A DNA stretch of 39,716 nt from JAGTVG01 sp964389805 (GCA_964389805.1 CAYMFU010000208.1:1-39716); one strand, 5' to 3'; numbered from the stretch's first letter, positions 7,753 to 17,065 are shown. The notes: generated from the sequence alone by a model not told the origin. Numbers and translations: made by a program.

Positions 7753-9000
7753 TTATTCAAAGCGTAAAGCTTCAATTGGATCAAGCCGTGAAGCTTTGAA
7801 AGCAGGATAGGTCCCTGATATTAGGCCGACAGCTATACAAATGGCAAATCCAACAAATACCCATAACCAGGGTACGATAAAGACTCCTTCATCACTGATC
7901 AAGCCTGATATCAGGTTTCCAATGGCAATTCCGAGTATAACACCTCCCAAACCACCAAAAATACAAATCACGATAGCTTCAATTAAAAACTGCTCTCTGA
8001 TCTTCCTTGGATTAGCACCTATCGCTTTTCTAATACCAATTTCACGTGTCCGTTCAGTTACAGACACAAGCATGATATTCATAAGTCCAACTGAGGCTCC
8101 AAGTAATGTTATGAAACCAATTATAAATCCACCAATTCTCAGATAAGAGCTTATATTCTCTAGTTCCTCCTCAAGGGTTAGGTTTCTGGAAATCTCAAAT
8201 GAGTTTTCCTGGCCTATTCGATCCTGGCGTATCGTCCTCATCAGTCCAGTTGCCTGTCCTTGTGTATATTCCATCTGTTCCGGATTATCTACCCCAACAT
8301 TGATATAGTATCTGAAATTCGTCCAACCCGTATTCAGACGAATAGCGCTTTCAATTGGGATAATTACTGATCTGTCAGAGCCACTATCTCCACCCAGGGC
8401 GCCTTCTTTTTTCAATATCCCGATTACCTTATATTTATTACCAAAGCAGGCAATTTCTTTATCCAATGGATTTTCATTAGCTTCAAAAAGGTTTTCAACC
8501 AGCTGGTTCCCAATTAATGCCACAGGCCTACCAAACTTTACTTCATAACTTGAAAAGTTTCTGCCTGTTTCAATATTGTATCCTTGAAGGTTAAGATAAT
8601 TTTCATTCGCACCAACAATTCTAATATTCGGATCCGTTTTTTTCGAAAGTCTTTTGATCTCTGCATTCCATGACACGTATGTGGAAACACTAACTGCCTG
8701 AGAATATTTAAATAGATTTTTAAACCTCTTAACTTCAAAATATTCCAAAGGTTCATACTTTTTCTCTTCTACCCCACTTCTGTTTCTACCCCGCTCGGTA
8801 CGTATAGAGCGGATTTCAAATGAATTTGCTCCCAAATTAGAGAAACTGCTATTAATAGATGCTTTCATACTGTCGATAGCTGTAAGAATCCCGACGAGTG
8901 ACGTAATCCCGATAGCGATAATCAGTGCAGTTAGTATGGAACGCAATAAGTTGGCTGAAATAGACTTTAAACCTTCTGAGATATTTACGATAAGATTCAT
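7753..9000 (-). CDS. ABC transporter permease, MacB/FtsX type
   Basis: The 415-aa protein has one N-terminal membrane helix (about 18-42), a large extracytoplasmic MacB_PCD domain (about 45-270), and three C-terminal helices of the FtsX domain. The stretch ERTREIGIRKAIGANPRKIREQFLIEAI lies between the first and second of these helices. It ends with the usual ASRLDPIEALRFE. MacB-type permeases work with an ATPase and often a membrane-fusion protein. They drive mechanical transmembrane signalling or export of lipoproteins, peptides or toxins. No ATPase or fusion partner is in this window, so this copy is an orphan here. Bacteroidota often encode several such permeases; the substrate cannot be inferred. 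It is divergent from the following secreted-protein gene. Confidence 0.9.
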   Translation of the reverse strand: MNLIVNISEGLKSISANLLRSILTALIIAIGITSLVGILTAIDSMKASINSSFSNLGANSFEIRSIRTERGRNRSGVEEKKYEPLEYFEVKRFKNLFKYSQAVSVSTYVSWNAEIKRLSKKTDPNIRIVGANENYLNLQGYNIETGRNFSSYEVKFGRPVALIGNQLVENLFEANENPLDKEIACFGNKYKVIGILKKEGALGGDSGSDRSVIIPIESAIRLNTGWTNFRYYINVGVDNPEQMEYTQGQATGLMRTIRQDRIGQENSFEISRNLTLEEELENISSYLRIGGFIIGFITLLGASVGLMNIMLVSVTERTREIGIRKAIGANPRKIREQFLIEAIVICIFGGLGGVILGIAIGNLISGLISDEGVFIVPWLWVFVGFAICIAVGLISGTYPAFKASRLDPIEALRFE

Positions 9001-9099
9001 GAAAGCATGCTTTTTAAAAGATAAATATACTTGTCAATCTTTATTCAATTAAGTATTATTACTCTAATGTAGAATAATTTATATGAAAGGTAATATAAG

Positions 9100-10374
9100 A
9101 TGGTAAAACTCTTCAAGTTGGTTTTGATGTTGTGCATTTCACTGATTATTGGATTGAGTGCTTCTCGAGCTGCTTATATATTGATTCCAATGGACAATAG
9201 CCAATCAAACCATTTGAAAGCATATGGGATTGCCTATTGGTCATTGCAGAACGAAGTTGAGATTGACTGGTTACTAAATTATCGGGGCGGAAGTTTTATG
9301 GTGAAATATTTCCAGAAGCTTGAAAATGAACTGATCATTCGCGGTGTTGGTTACACTGTAATTTCGGATGCACAATACAATCAGATTCTTAATGAGATTT
9401 CCAGCCCTTCTTCAAATACCGATATCATGAAATTGGAGAAAGCCCCCAGAATTGCCGTTTATTCTCCTAAAAGCAATCAACCTTGGGATGATGCAGTGAC
9501 CTTGGTTCTGAGCTATGCGGAAATTCCATATGATGTTATTTTTGATGATGAAGTCATGTATGATGAATTGCTCAAATATGATTGGCTTCATCTTCACCAC
9601 GAAGATTTTACAGGTCAGTACGGAAAATTTTACAGGAATTACCGTAATTTTCCATGGTATATCCAGCAACAGCAGGAGTTCGAGGCCAGTGCTCGGAAAC
9701 ACGGATTCCAAAAGGTTTCCCAACTTAAATCGGCGATTGTAAAAAAAATCAAGCTTTATGTCATTGGGGGTGGATTTCTGTTTGCGATGTGCTCGGCCAC
9801 CGATACATTCGACATCGCACTTTCAGCTGATGGTGTCGATATTTGCGAATACATGTATGATGGTGATCCTGCCGACCCGGCTGCTCAGAAAAAGCTGACT
9901 TTTGATAATACTCTTGCTTTTAAGGATTTCAAGCTTGTTAGGGATCCACTCGAATACGAATTCTCTAATATTGATCAAAATGCTCCTGATAGAAATATCC
10001 TCGCAGAAAATGATTTTTTCACCCTCTTTGAATTTTCGGCTAAATGGGATCCAATCCCAACCATGCTCACACAAAACCATGAAAAAATAGTAAAGGGATT
10101 TATGGGGCAGACAACAGCCTACAAAAAAAGCTTAATTAAACCGGAAGTGGTTATTATGGGGGAAAATAAAGATCTGAACGAGGCAAAATATTTACATGGG
10201 ATTCAGGGAAAAGGATTCTTTACCTTTTACGGAGGGCATGATCCGGAAGATTACCAACACATTGTTGGAGAAGCACCAACAGATCTGAACTTGCATCCAA
10301 ATTCACCCGGTTACCGTTTAATTCTGAATAATATCCTCTTCCCGGCAGCTAAAAAGAAAAAGCAGAAAACCTGA
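9100..10374 (+). CDS. Secreted protein of the family mislabelled 'asparagine synthetase B'
   Basis: This 424-aa protein has an N-terminal signal peptide (about 1-24). From memory, close relatives in Cytophagales are often named 'asparagine synthetase B', but I see neither the N-terminal Cys2 glutaminase nor the PP-loop SGGxDS motif of AsnB. What is visible is an alpha/beta-like order: APRIAVYSP (about 115-123), DWLHLHHEDFTGQYG (161-175), then GGGFLFAMCSATDTFD (223-238), with Cys231 where a class I glutamine amidotransferase would have its nucleophile elbow. Later comes FYGGHDPEDYQH (about 382-393). A ThuA/glutamine-amidotransferase-like fold is my inference. The C-terminus is very basic (AAKKKKQKT). 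trmJ follows after 13 nt, so the two are probably cotranscribed. Function unknown. Confidence 0.7.
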   Translation: MVKLFKLVLMLCISLIIGLSASRAAYILIPMDNSQSNHLKAYGIAYWSLQNEVEIDWLLNYRGGSFMVKYFQKLENELIIRGVGYTVISDAQYNQILNEISSPSSNTDIMKLEKAPRIAVYSPKSNQPWDDAVTLVLSYAEIPYDVIFDDEVMYDELLKYDWLHLHHEDFTGQYGKFYRNYRNFPWYIQQQQEFEASARKHGFQKVSQLKSAIVKKIKLYVIGGGFLFAMCSATDTFDIALSADGVDICEYMYDGDPADPAAQKKLTFDNTLAFKDFKLVRDPLEYEFSNIDQNAPDRNILAENDFFTLFEFSAKWDPIPTMLTQNHEKIVKGFMGQTTAYKKSLIKPEVVIMGENKDLNEAKYLHGIQGKGFFTFYGGHDPEDYQHIVGEAPTDLNLHPNSPGYRLILNNILFPAAKKKKQKT

Positions 10375-10387
10375 TAGGCTTAAACAA

Positions 10388-11077
10388 ATGAATCTCTCCT
10401 TCATATTGGTGGAACCTGCCGTGCCTGAGAATATAGGTGCTTCTGCCAGGGCAATCAAAACCATGGGATTTGAAAATTTATGTCTTGTAAAATCTTCCAG
10501 GCATTTGGACAAAAAGTCAAAGATCCTGGCTCATGGTTCCGGAGATGTGCTTGAAAATGCAACAATGTATGAGGACTTTAATCAAATGGTATCCGACTTT
10601 GATTTTCTGATCGCCTCTTCCGCAAAACGCAGAAGGACCAATGAAAATTACCTGCCGGCTGAGGAATTACCTCAATTTTTACTAGATAGAAAGGATAATT
10701 TTAACCGGATCGGCATATTATTTGGACGGGAAGAATCTGGCTTGACCAATGATGAAATCAGGAAATGTGATCTTATCACTTACGTGCCTATAGCCAACCC
10801 ATATCCATCTTTAAACTTGTCGCAAGCAGTGATGATATATGCCTATTTAATGTCCAGTATTATAGGGATAGAATCGATGCCAGAGGAGGAAAACAGTCCA
10901 GATGAAAGCCTACCGGCGCTTAAAGGGAAAGTAAAAAATTTACTCGAAGAAATTGAAATAAAACAGCCCCATATCATTGGTCCCAGGATCATGGAAAGAT
11001 TATCATTTCTTAAGAAGGAAGACATTTCATTGCTTCATTCAACATGCAATTCGCTGTTAGAGAAGATGAAAAGCTGA
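10388..11077 (+). CDS. trmJ: tRNA 2'-O-methyltransferase, TrmJ-like SPOUT enzyme
   Basis: The 229-aa protein shows the three SPOUT motifs of the TrmH/TrmJ family: PENIGASARA (13-22, with Asn15 and Arg21), FGREESGLTNDE (112-123), and PSLNLSQAVMI (140-150), which forms the SAM-binding trefoil knot. The N-terminal 'ILVEPAVPENIG' start and the roughly 70-residue C-terminal extension fit TrmJ more than the shorter TrmL. TrmJ uses SAM to methylate the 2'-OH of nucleotide 32 in several tRNAs. It follows the secreted-protein gene by 13 nt and converges on the porin gene, whose end is 6 nt away. Assignment within the family is likely but not certain. Confidence 0.85.
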   Translation: MNLSFILVEPAVPENIGASARAIKTMGFENLCLVKSSRHLDKKSKILAHGSGDVLENATMYEDFNQMVSDFDFLIASSAKRRRTNENYLPAEELPQFLLDRKDNFNRIGILFGREESGLTNDEIRKCDLITYVPIANPYPSLNLSQAVMIYAYLMSSIIGIESMPEEENSPDESLPALKGKVKNLLEEIEIKQPHIIGPRIMERLSFLKKEDISLLHSTCNSLLEKMKS

Positions 11078-11083
11078 TATCTT

Positions 11084-12922
11084 CTAGTCATAAAACATCC
11101 AGCTTAATCCCAGGTCAAGACCTTTCGGTTGACCAGGGTAATAGGGAGATGCAAAGTATCCTTTCCCGGTTTTTTGATTTATATAAGCATATTTGAGAAA
11201 TAACCTGACTGTTTTAATCTTGATGTTTACAAATACATTAGCTAAAAAATAACTGGGCAATTCAAAATCATTCTGTAAATAAAACTGTTGGGTAATTGGA
11301 TCATATCCATCAGCAAAGTAGTTGCTCTGATAATGTGTATTTAAGCCAATAGACATTAACAACTTTTCATTAAACATAAACCGGGAATAATAAATACTTG
11401 AATTAACGAAAATCGGTGGGATCCTGAAAACATCTCTGGCTTCTTCTTCTCCGGATTTAAAGGTGTATATAAACTGATTGTCCCAATGCAGGTTTTTGCC
11501 AAACTGAAAGTTCAAGTCGATCCCGGGAGAATATAGTTGAGCAAATCCCGAAGCCTGAGTTGGCATTTTGTCTGCATCAAAATATATATAATTCTTTAAC
11601 ATGGATAGGTTAAAAAATGGCCTGATGGCAATCTTTTTCAACGGGATCTTAAATAGCACCTTGATATTATCTGATTGAACCGACCCAAAACTATTATACC
11701 ATTCATAATGATTGCTGAAATATCTTTCATGCATAAAACCTGGATCATACATCATTCGCTGATAGGATAATTCCCAGAAACGGTTTTCATATATGCCCCT
11801 GATCTTATGATTTCCATTATTCAACATCAATTCTCCTTCAACAAGAAGATAATAGGAACTGTCGTTATCATATCTTAGGCTTCCGCCCACGTAACCTTCT
11901 GTTCTGTTTTCCACATCAGTCAGATAATTCTGATAGAACCTGACCTGACGATACCGATAGTAAGCATTGTAGAATGCCTTTTTCAAGTCGCCTTTCACAC
12001 CCGCTTCATTGGTTATATCATTTATCTTATTTTTATTCCATGTTTCAGATGTATTGAAAAGAATGCGGTCATAAAACTCCTGATTGGTTGATACTTGTGG
12101 ATCTGAATAATAATTTGAGATCAAGGATGAATAAAACTCATTATAGACAGCAAATGCTGGATTTAACTGGTACTGTTGGTATAGATAGTACTTTATATTC
12201 AACTCAGAGCTGCCTGCATCCTGGAGGTTTACTTCGGCGTTTTCATCGAAAAAATCATTTATATTTCTTAATCCTGTTGTATCTACTCCTCCACTTTCAA
12301 CCACTTTATGATTCATCCTTGTATATGCTCCAAGTGCAAAATAATTACTGTCAGGGGTCCAATAGTACATATAGAAGTTATAAGATAAACTCCGGACAGC
12401 ATTATCCCCTCTACCAGTACTACTGATCTGTTTATCCATTGTGTACCATAAAAGGTTAAATCCAAAATTCCAATTGGGTTTTATACTTTGGCTGAAAGAA
12501 ATATCTGTAATATTTCGATTTCCTGATCCGAAAACCGCGTATAAATCGGTATGAGGGGAACGCGTATCAAACAATTTTATATCCTCAACAGGTAAACCAT
12601 ATAACGAATACGTATAATAACCTGAGGTTTTCCCAATTATAGAGGGTGGTTCATAAAACATAGGTTTTACAGAAGTACCGACGAGACCCAGATCCTGAAG
12701 TTTGTACCTTCGTCTTTCCATTGGAGAATATCGTTCGAAACCAATTATTGTCGTGTCAGGATGAGAAGACACATTCCTATTGAATTTAATGTCTTTAATA
12801 TATTTGTATTTCGTTGTTGTTGGACCGTAAACATTTTGCGTTGAATCATCAAGAATCTGGGAGAACAGGTCGCTCGCAACATATAGCATTAAAAAACTCA
12901 GGAAAAATAGTTTCTTGCTCAC
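11084..12922 (-). CDS. Putative outer-membrane porin (Porin_10 type)
   Basis: The 612-aa protein has a signal peptide (about 1-21, ending SDLFSQ) and then long stretches of alternating hydrophobic/aromatic residues rich in Tyr, Phe and Asn, typical of beta-barrel strands. Conserved features such as 'FDTRSPHTDLYAVFGSGNRNITDISFSQSIKPNWNFG' (about 117-153) fit the Bacteroidota putative-porin family (Porin_10). It would sit in the outer membrane; cargo and channel activity are unknown. Its ATG directly abuts the lpxK stop codon, with no intervening base, so it is translated from the lpxK transcript. The pairing of an LPS enzyme with a barrel protein makes an envelope role natural. Confidence 0.82.
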   Translation of the reverse strand: MSKKLFFLSFLMLYVASDLFSQILDDSTQNVYGPTTTKYKYIKDIKFNRNVSSHPDTTIIGFERYSPMERRRYKLQDLGLVGTSVKPMFYEPPSIIGKTSGYYTYSLYGLPVEDIKLFDTRSPHTDLYAVFGSGNRNITDISFSQSIKPNWNFGFNLLWYTMDKQISSTGRGDNAVRSLSYNFYMYYWTPDSNYFALGAYTRMNHKVVESGGVDTTGLRNINDFFDENAEVNLQDAGSSELNIKYYLYQQYQLNPAFAVYNEFYSSLISNYYSDPQVSTNQEFYDRILFNTSETWNKNKINDITNEAGVKGDLKKAFYNAYYRYRQVRFYQNYLTDVENRTEGYVGGSLRYDNDSSYYLLVEGELMLNNGNHKIRGIYENRFWELSYQRMMYDPGFMHERYFSNHYEWYNSFGSVQSDNIKVLFKIPLKKIAIRPFFNLSMLKNYIYFDADKMPTQASGFAQLYSPGIDLNFQFGKNLHWDNQFIYTFKSGEEEARDVFRIPPIFVNSSIYYSRFMFNEKLLMSIGLNTHYQSNYFADGYDPITQQFYLQNDFELPSYFLANVFVNIKIKTVRLFLKYAYINQKTGKGYFASPYYPGQPKGLDLGLSWMFYD

Positions 12923-13975
12923 TTAATCTTCTGTTTTATCTAGCACCTTTTGTATGAATTCTTCAAAATCAGATTCATTTTGAGCAAATTTATAGGTTAT
13001 CGGTTGAAAAAATACAGGATAATCCATTAAAATGTCTTGTAACTCCGTTCCAACGATACGCACAATATCCTTTTCAGAAAATATAATACAGATTCCTTCT
13101 TCGTGTTGGCTCTTGTAAAATTCAATAATTCGCTTCAGGTTTTTACCAGAGAAATAATGATGATCAGCAAAATTAAAGTGTTTAACCAGATGATAATTTT
13201 TGTCAATAAAATCAACCAAAGGTTTGGGTTCCGCTATAGCCGTTACCAATATAACTTTTTCGCAGCTATCGGATTTATTATTAAAAACAGGTACTGGTAT
13301 TCCATATTGTATATTCATAAAAAAAACCGGAACATTTCTTCTGGAATACCTGGATATGGAATTATCTATTCGCTTTATTTCCTCTTCACCCAATTCATCA
13401 GGACATTTTGTAACTATAATTACATCTGCCCGGTTTGCATTATTTTTGGATTCCCTAAGATTACCAGCAGGCAAGAGCATATCATTGTAAAAAGGCTTGT
13501 TATAATCAGTTAAAAGTATGTTGCAGGTAGGTTTTATTTTTCTGTGTTGATAGGCATCATCGAGGAGAATAAGATCTGTTTCCGGAAGAGAGCTAAGAAT
13601 ATGTGGGATGGCAAACAACCTGTCTTCACATACCGAGACTCCAATCTCATTATTAAATTTATTGAAGTATTGAAAAGGTTCATCGCCGATAGTTTTTGCA
13701 TCATCCTCTTTGCCGGCTAAAATGAAACCATTAGTTTTTCTTTTATATCCACGGCTAAGCGTTACAATTTTGTTATGCTCTTTGCGCAATCTGATCAAAT
13801 ATTCCACAACAGGCGTCTTGCCGGTTCCTCCGACAGTTATATTCCCTACTGATATGGTTGCAACTTCCAGGTCAAATGATTTGAAAAAATGATTATCATA
13901 AAACCAATTACGAAGGTGAGTAACCAGGTGGTATAATAAAGAAAATGGAAAAAGTAATAACCTAACGTACCTCAT
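12923..13975 (-). CDS. lpxK: Tetraacyldisaccharide 4'-kinase LpxK
   Basis: The 350-aa protein has the LpxK P-loop NITVGGTGKTP (45-55) after a short N-terminal hydrophobic helix that anchors it to the inner membrane. The Walker-B-like block LLDDAYQHRKI (137-147) contains the conserved DD-x-x-QH of LpxK. SRGYKRK (74-80) and the C-terminal region with 'FADHHYFSG' also match. LpxK uses ATP to phosphorylate the 4' position of the tetraacyldisaccharide lipid A precursor, the step before Kdo addition. An exact TAnnTTTG box lies about 43 nt upstream on the same strand. The porin gene follows without a gap. The call is secure. Confidence 0.95.
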   Translation of the reverse strand: MRYVRLLLFPFSLLYHLVTHLRNWFYDNHFFKSFDLEVATISVGNITVGGTGKTPVVEYLIRLRKEHNKIVTLSRGYKRKTNGFILAGKEDDAKTIGDEPFQYFNKFNNEIGVSVCEDRLFAIPHILSSLPETDLILLDDAYQHRKIKPTCNILLTDYNKPFYNDMLLPAGNLRESKNNANRADVIIVTKCPDELGEEEIKRIDNSISRYSRRNVPVFFMNIQYGIPVPVFNNKSDSCEKVILVTAIAEPKPLVDFIDKNYHLVKHFNFADHHYFSGKNLKRIIEFYKSQHEEGICIIFSEKDIVRIVGTELQDILMDYPVFFQPITYKFAQNESDFEEFIQKVLDKTED

Positions 13976-14017
13976 TCAGATGAAGATATGAACCAATAAT
14001 ACCTCAGCAAATCTGCG

Positions 14018-14025
14018 CAAATATA
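14018..14025 (-). promoter_or_regulatory. -7 promoter element candidate for lpxK-porin
   Basis: On the minus strand this reads TATATTTG, an exact TAnnTTTG match, 42 nt upstream of the lpxK ATG. A TTTG -33 element at 19 nt is not present, so only the -7 part supports the call. Confidence 0.4.
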
Positions 14026-14049
14026 GTATTAAATAAAATCGCTGGTGGT

Positions 14050-14634
14050 TTAATCGTTATTTTCCTGCTCCAAAGTTTGAGCTACGAGGGATTTTAGTTT
14101 ATCTAGTTTTTTAGGAGTGATGTCGTTGTCTTTATACTCTTCTATTGGTTTCCCCTGGTGCTTAATTAGTTTATTAATTCTATCCCAATTTAGTTTGTAG
14201 TCAGAATAACCAGATTTCTTCATCTTCTTGGATAGCTGAACATAAAAATACCTTAAATAGGGCTTTTTCCAATTCAGTTTATAAATATCAACTTTATAAT
14301 GTTCACCAATAGCCAATATCTCACGATTTATTTTTTTGTTTTTCTCAAGAACATCAAGGGACCTACGCAAGATCTTTTCGTTTATATTTGTTTCCTGTTT
14401 TTCCTGTTCCTCTGTTGGTTCTATTTCTTTTAGACCACTAACAGTTTTCAGTAATTCCTGTAATTGATGTTCTATAACTTTGAACAGCGATTGCTGCTCA
14501 TCATACTGGGTTTTTATCTTGATGATTTGCTCAATCAGATCCCTTTTTTTAATCTTCTTTTTAATATCCTTTTGGTCTGTATCGGACTGAAGATAAGAGT
14601 TTAATATATCATAAAAGGAATCCCTTTCTGTCAT
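14050..14634 (-). CDS. Coiled-coil cytoplasmic protein, unknown
   Basis: I do not recognise this 194-aa protein. It has no signal peptide or membrane helix. It is highly charged and helical, rich in Lys, Glu and Gln, with a likely coiled coil over about residues 15-105. A more compact part, YKVDIYKLNWKKPYLRYFYVQLSKK (about 108-132), and a basic stretch near 140-160 follow. Such composition would suit a nucleic-acid- or filament-associated protein, but nothing specific supports that. It lies 74 nt upstream of lpxK on the same strand, across the predicted lpxK promoter, with a long empty AT-rich gap behind it. Base composition is as AT-rich as the surrounding spacer. Confidence 0.7.
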   Translation of the reverse strand: MTERDSFYDILNSYLQSDTDQKDIKKKIKKRDLIEQIIKIKTQYDEQQSLFKVIEHQLQELLKTVSGLKEIEPTEEQEKQETNINEKILRRSLDVLEKNKKINREILAIGEHYKVDIYKLNWKKPYLRYFYVQLSKKMKKSGYSDYKLNWDRINKLIKHQGKPIEEYKDNDITPKKLDKLKSLVAQTLEQENND

Positions 14635-15115
14635 CTGAAGCTTGAATTTGTTTATTTTACATAAAAAATAAATGAAATCACCCCTCCCATGGCAATTTCA
14701 ATTGTTATAAAATCTATGAAATATATACACCATTTGGCCATATTGATCGATAATACTTCTACTTCTATTCGAATCTATACAAGTGTTAATCTCCAGTAAA
14801 GTGTAAAAATATTAAAATATCAGATTAAGTATAGATTTAATCCAATAAAATAACTTATAAATACAATTATTATTATGACAAACTTTAAGTATTTATTCTT
14901 TTATCTCTTTTTTAAATTGATCACTCCCAGAACTGATAAGTATATTATTTATTCGATCACCCTTACTATCAGATCAGTTAAATTTATTATAAATGCACAC
15001 CGAGATTAACTACTCACAATCTAATGTAAATATCGAAAGAATACAATTAAAAACGAATATAATTATAAAAAAATCAAAACTTTTATTTGAAAGTAAGATT
15101 TAATAGCATATTTCT
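14635..15115. other. Long AT-rich gene-poor region
   Basis: This is the largest empty stretch in the window. It lies between the divergent coiled-coil and Nif3-like genes. The only open frame worth noting is a 44-codon plus-strand ORF at 14875-15009, lysine- and isoleucine-rich, with no recognisable family. I see no tRNA-like fold, terminator or repeat array. The length is unusual in an otherwise compact window. Confidence 0.4.
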
Positions 15116-15123
15116 TAGATTTG
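15116..15123 (+). promoter_or_regulatory. -7 promoter element candidate for the Nif3 operon
   Basis: TAGATTTG is an exact TAnnTTTG match 36 nt before the ATG at 15160. A TTTG is present upstream (15086-15089), but its spacing of 26 nt is too long. An AAGGA stretch lies 5 nt before the ATG, which is unusual for this phylum, where Shine-Dalgarno sites are rare. Confidence 0.4.
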
Positions 15124-15159
15124 ATTGATGAATAGAATTAAAGATTAACTAAGGAAACT

Positions 15160-16257
15160 ATGGCAAAAATCAAGGATATTACAGGGTATCTTGAACAAAC
15201 CGCCCCTCTCCCTCTACAAGAAGATTATGACAATGCGGGCTTGTTAACTGGTAACGAAAACCAGGAAATCAATGGAATTTTGATAAGTCTTGATGTTACA
15301 GAGGCCGTTATTGATGAAGCCATCAGCTTAGGATTTAATTTAATTATATCTCATCATCCGATCATTTTCAGGGGATTGAAAAAAATAACTGGTTCAAATT
15401 ATGTTGAAAGAGTTATTATAAAAGCAATTCAAAACAACATTGCACTATACGCAATACATACCAACCTGGACAATGTCAAAAATGGTGTCAATAAAAAAAT
15501 TGCAGATAAGTTAGGACTTAAAGATGTCAGGATTTTAAAAGCAAAAATTTCTGGCCTATGTAAATTAGTATCTTTTGTTCCTAAAGATAATGTCCTGGAA
15601 GTACTTGATGCCGTACATGCCGCTGGGGCTGGCGTTATAGGCAATTATGATCACTGCAGTTTTAGAATGCAGGGTACTGGCCGCTTTAAACCAAACGAAA
15701 GTGCAAATCCTCATATTGGAAAAAGAAATGAATTTGAAGAGGTCAACGAAGAACGTATAGAATTAATATATCCGGAACATTCAGCACATAATGTAATAGA
15801 GTCATTAAAAGCTGTCCATCCCTATGAAGAAGTAGCATATTATATTCATAAGCTGGAGAATAAATCGGAAGACGTAGGTAGTGGTATGATCGGACAATTT
15901 GAAAATGCGTTTAAGGTAAATGACTTTCTTTTGACCCTAAAAAAGACTTTTAATATTGAACACTTTAAATATACACCAGGTCAGGCTGATAAGATTGAAA
16001 AAGTTGCAGTATGTGGTGGTGCCGGATCCTTCCTAATAGAAACAGCAAAAAAGGCAGGTGCTGACGCATTCATCAGCGCCGATATTAAGTATCATGAGTA
16101 TTTTGACGCGGATGGAAAAATCCTGGTTGCGGATATCGGGCACTATGAAAGTGAAGCATTTACAAAAGAATTGGTTTTTGAGTTATTAAAGAAAAAATTT
16201 AGTAATATTGCACTCCGATTATCAGAGGTAAACACTAATCCAATAAGATATATCTAA
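15160..16257 (+). CDS. Nif3-like dinuclear metal protein
   Basis: The 365-aa protein is a full-length NIF3/DUF34 member (YqfO type) with a central inserted domain of about 115 residues (about 130-245) that resembles a CutA/PII-like fold. Metal-binding motifs flank it: SHHPIIFRG with His65 and His66, AIHTNLDN with His100 and Asp104, and C-terminal DIGHYESE with His328 and a Glu nearby. These proteins form hexameric rings with two metal ions per subunit. Annotation as 'GTP cyclohydrolase 1 type 2' is common, but the physiological role is unsettled. The zinc-ribbon gene follows after 6 nt, a pairing that I recall as common in Bacteroidota. Confidence 0.9.
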   Translation: MAKIKDITGYLEQTAPLPLQEDYDNAGLLTGNENQEINGILISLDVTEAVIDEAISLGFNLIISHHPIIFRGLKKITGSNYVERVIIKAIQNNIALYAIHTNLDNVKNGVNKKIADKLGLKDVRILKAKISGLCKLVSFVPKDNVLEVLDAVHAAGAGVIGNYDHCSFRMQGTGRFKPNESANPHIGKRNEFEEVNEERIELIYPEHSAHNVIESLKAVHPYEEVAYYIHKLENKSEDVGSGMIGQFENAFKVNDFLLTLKKTFNIEHFKYTPGQADKIEKVAVCGGAGSFLIETAKKAGADAFISADIKYHEYFDADGKILVADIGHYESEAFTKELVFELLKKKFSNIALRLSEVNTNPIRYI

Positions 16258-16263
16258 ATTTAC

Positions 16264-17046
16264 ATGGAAAGTACGGTAGCCCAAAAGTTAGAAGCACTTG
16301 TAAAACTTCAATCCATAGATTCACAGCTAAACGAATTAACAAAAATCAGAGGGGCTCTTCCCAATGAAGTACAGGATCTCGAAGATGAAATAATAGGCTA
16401 TGAAACACGAATAGCCAATTATGGAAAAGAAACTGAGGCCGTTGAGACTGGAATTGAAGATAAGAGAAATGCTAAGAAAAATGCTGAGCAGTTGATCTCC
16501 AAGTATGAAGAACAACAGATGAACGTTCGAAATAACAGGGAGTATGATGCGATCACGAAAGAAATAGAACTTCAGCAACTGGAAATTCAAATTTCTGAGA
16601 AGAAGATCAATGAGTCCTATGAATCAATCAAAAGCATAGAAGAACGCATAGAGGAAACAAAAGCTTTGCTTGATGAAAGGAATAAGGACCTTGCGAGTAA
16701 GCAATCAGAACTTGAAGTAATTATAGCAGAAAGTGAAGAAGAGGAACAGAAATTCATGAAGCATAGGGAAAAAGCTACAAAAAACATCGAGGAAAGGCTT
16801 CTCAAGTCCTATACCAAGATCCGCAATAATGCTAAAAATGGCCTGGCCGTAGTCTCTATTAAAAGAGGGGCTTGCGGAGGATGTTTTAACATTGCACCTC
16901 CTCAGAGGCAAGCAGAGGTTCGTGAAAGAAAAAAATTAATTGTATGCGAACATTGTGGACGTATTTTGGCCGATGTTGAAGACGTAGTGGAAGAACCGGA
17001 AAAGAAAAAAAGAACCAGAGCCACAACTAGCAGGGCAAAAAAATAA
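16264..17046 (+). CDS. C4-type zinc ribbon coiled-coil protein (DUF164)
   Basis: The 260-aa protein is a long antiparallel coiled coil (about 5-185), rich in Glu, Lys and Ile, followed by a zinc ribbon with two CxxC pairs: Cys204/Cys207 in RGACGGCFN and Cys228/Cys231 in VCEHCGRIL. 'NAKNGLAVVSIKRGACGGC' and the 'PPQRQAEVR' linker are typical of the DUF164/CdsZ family. Relatives have been linked to nucleic-acid or ribosome-associated roles, but the precise function here is unknown. A basic tail (KKKRTRATTSRAKK) would favour RNA or DNA contact. It is the second gene of the Nif3 operon and lies 19 nt before the TPR gene. Confidence 0.88.
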   Translation: MESTVAQKLEALVKLQSIDSQLNELTKIRGALPNEVQDLEDEIIGYETRIANYGKETEAVETGIEDKRNAKKNAEQLISKYEEQQMNVRNNREYDAITKEIELQQLEIQISEKKINESYESIKSIEERIEETKALLDERNKDLASKQSELEVIIAESEEEEQKFMKHREKATKNIEERLLKSYTKIRNNAKNGLAVVSIKRGACGGCFNIAPPQRQAEVRERKKLIVCEHCGRILADVEDVVEEPEKKKRTRATTSRAKK

Positions 17047-17065
17047 ATTAAGCATTTAGAGAAGC

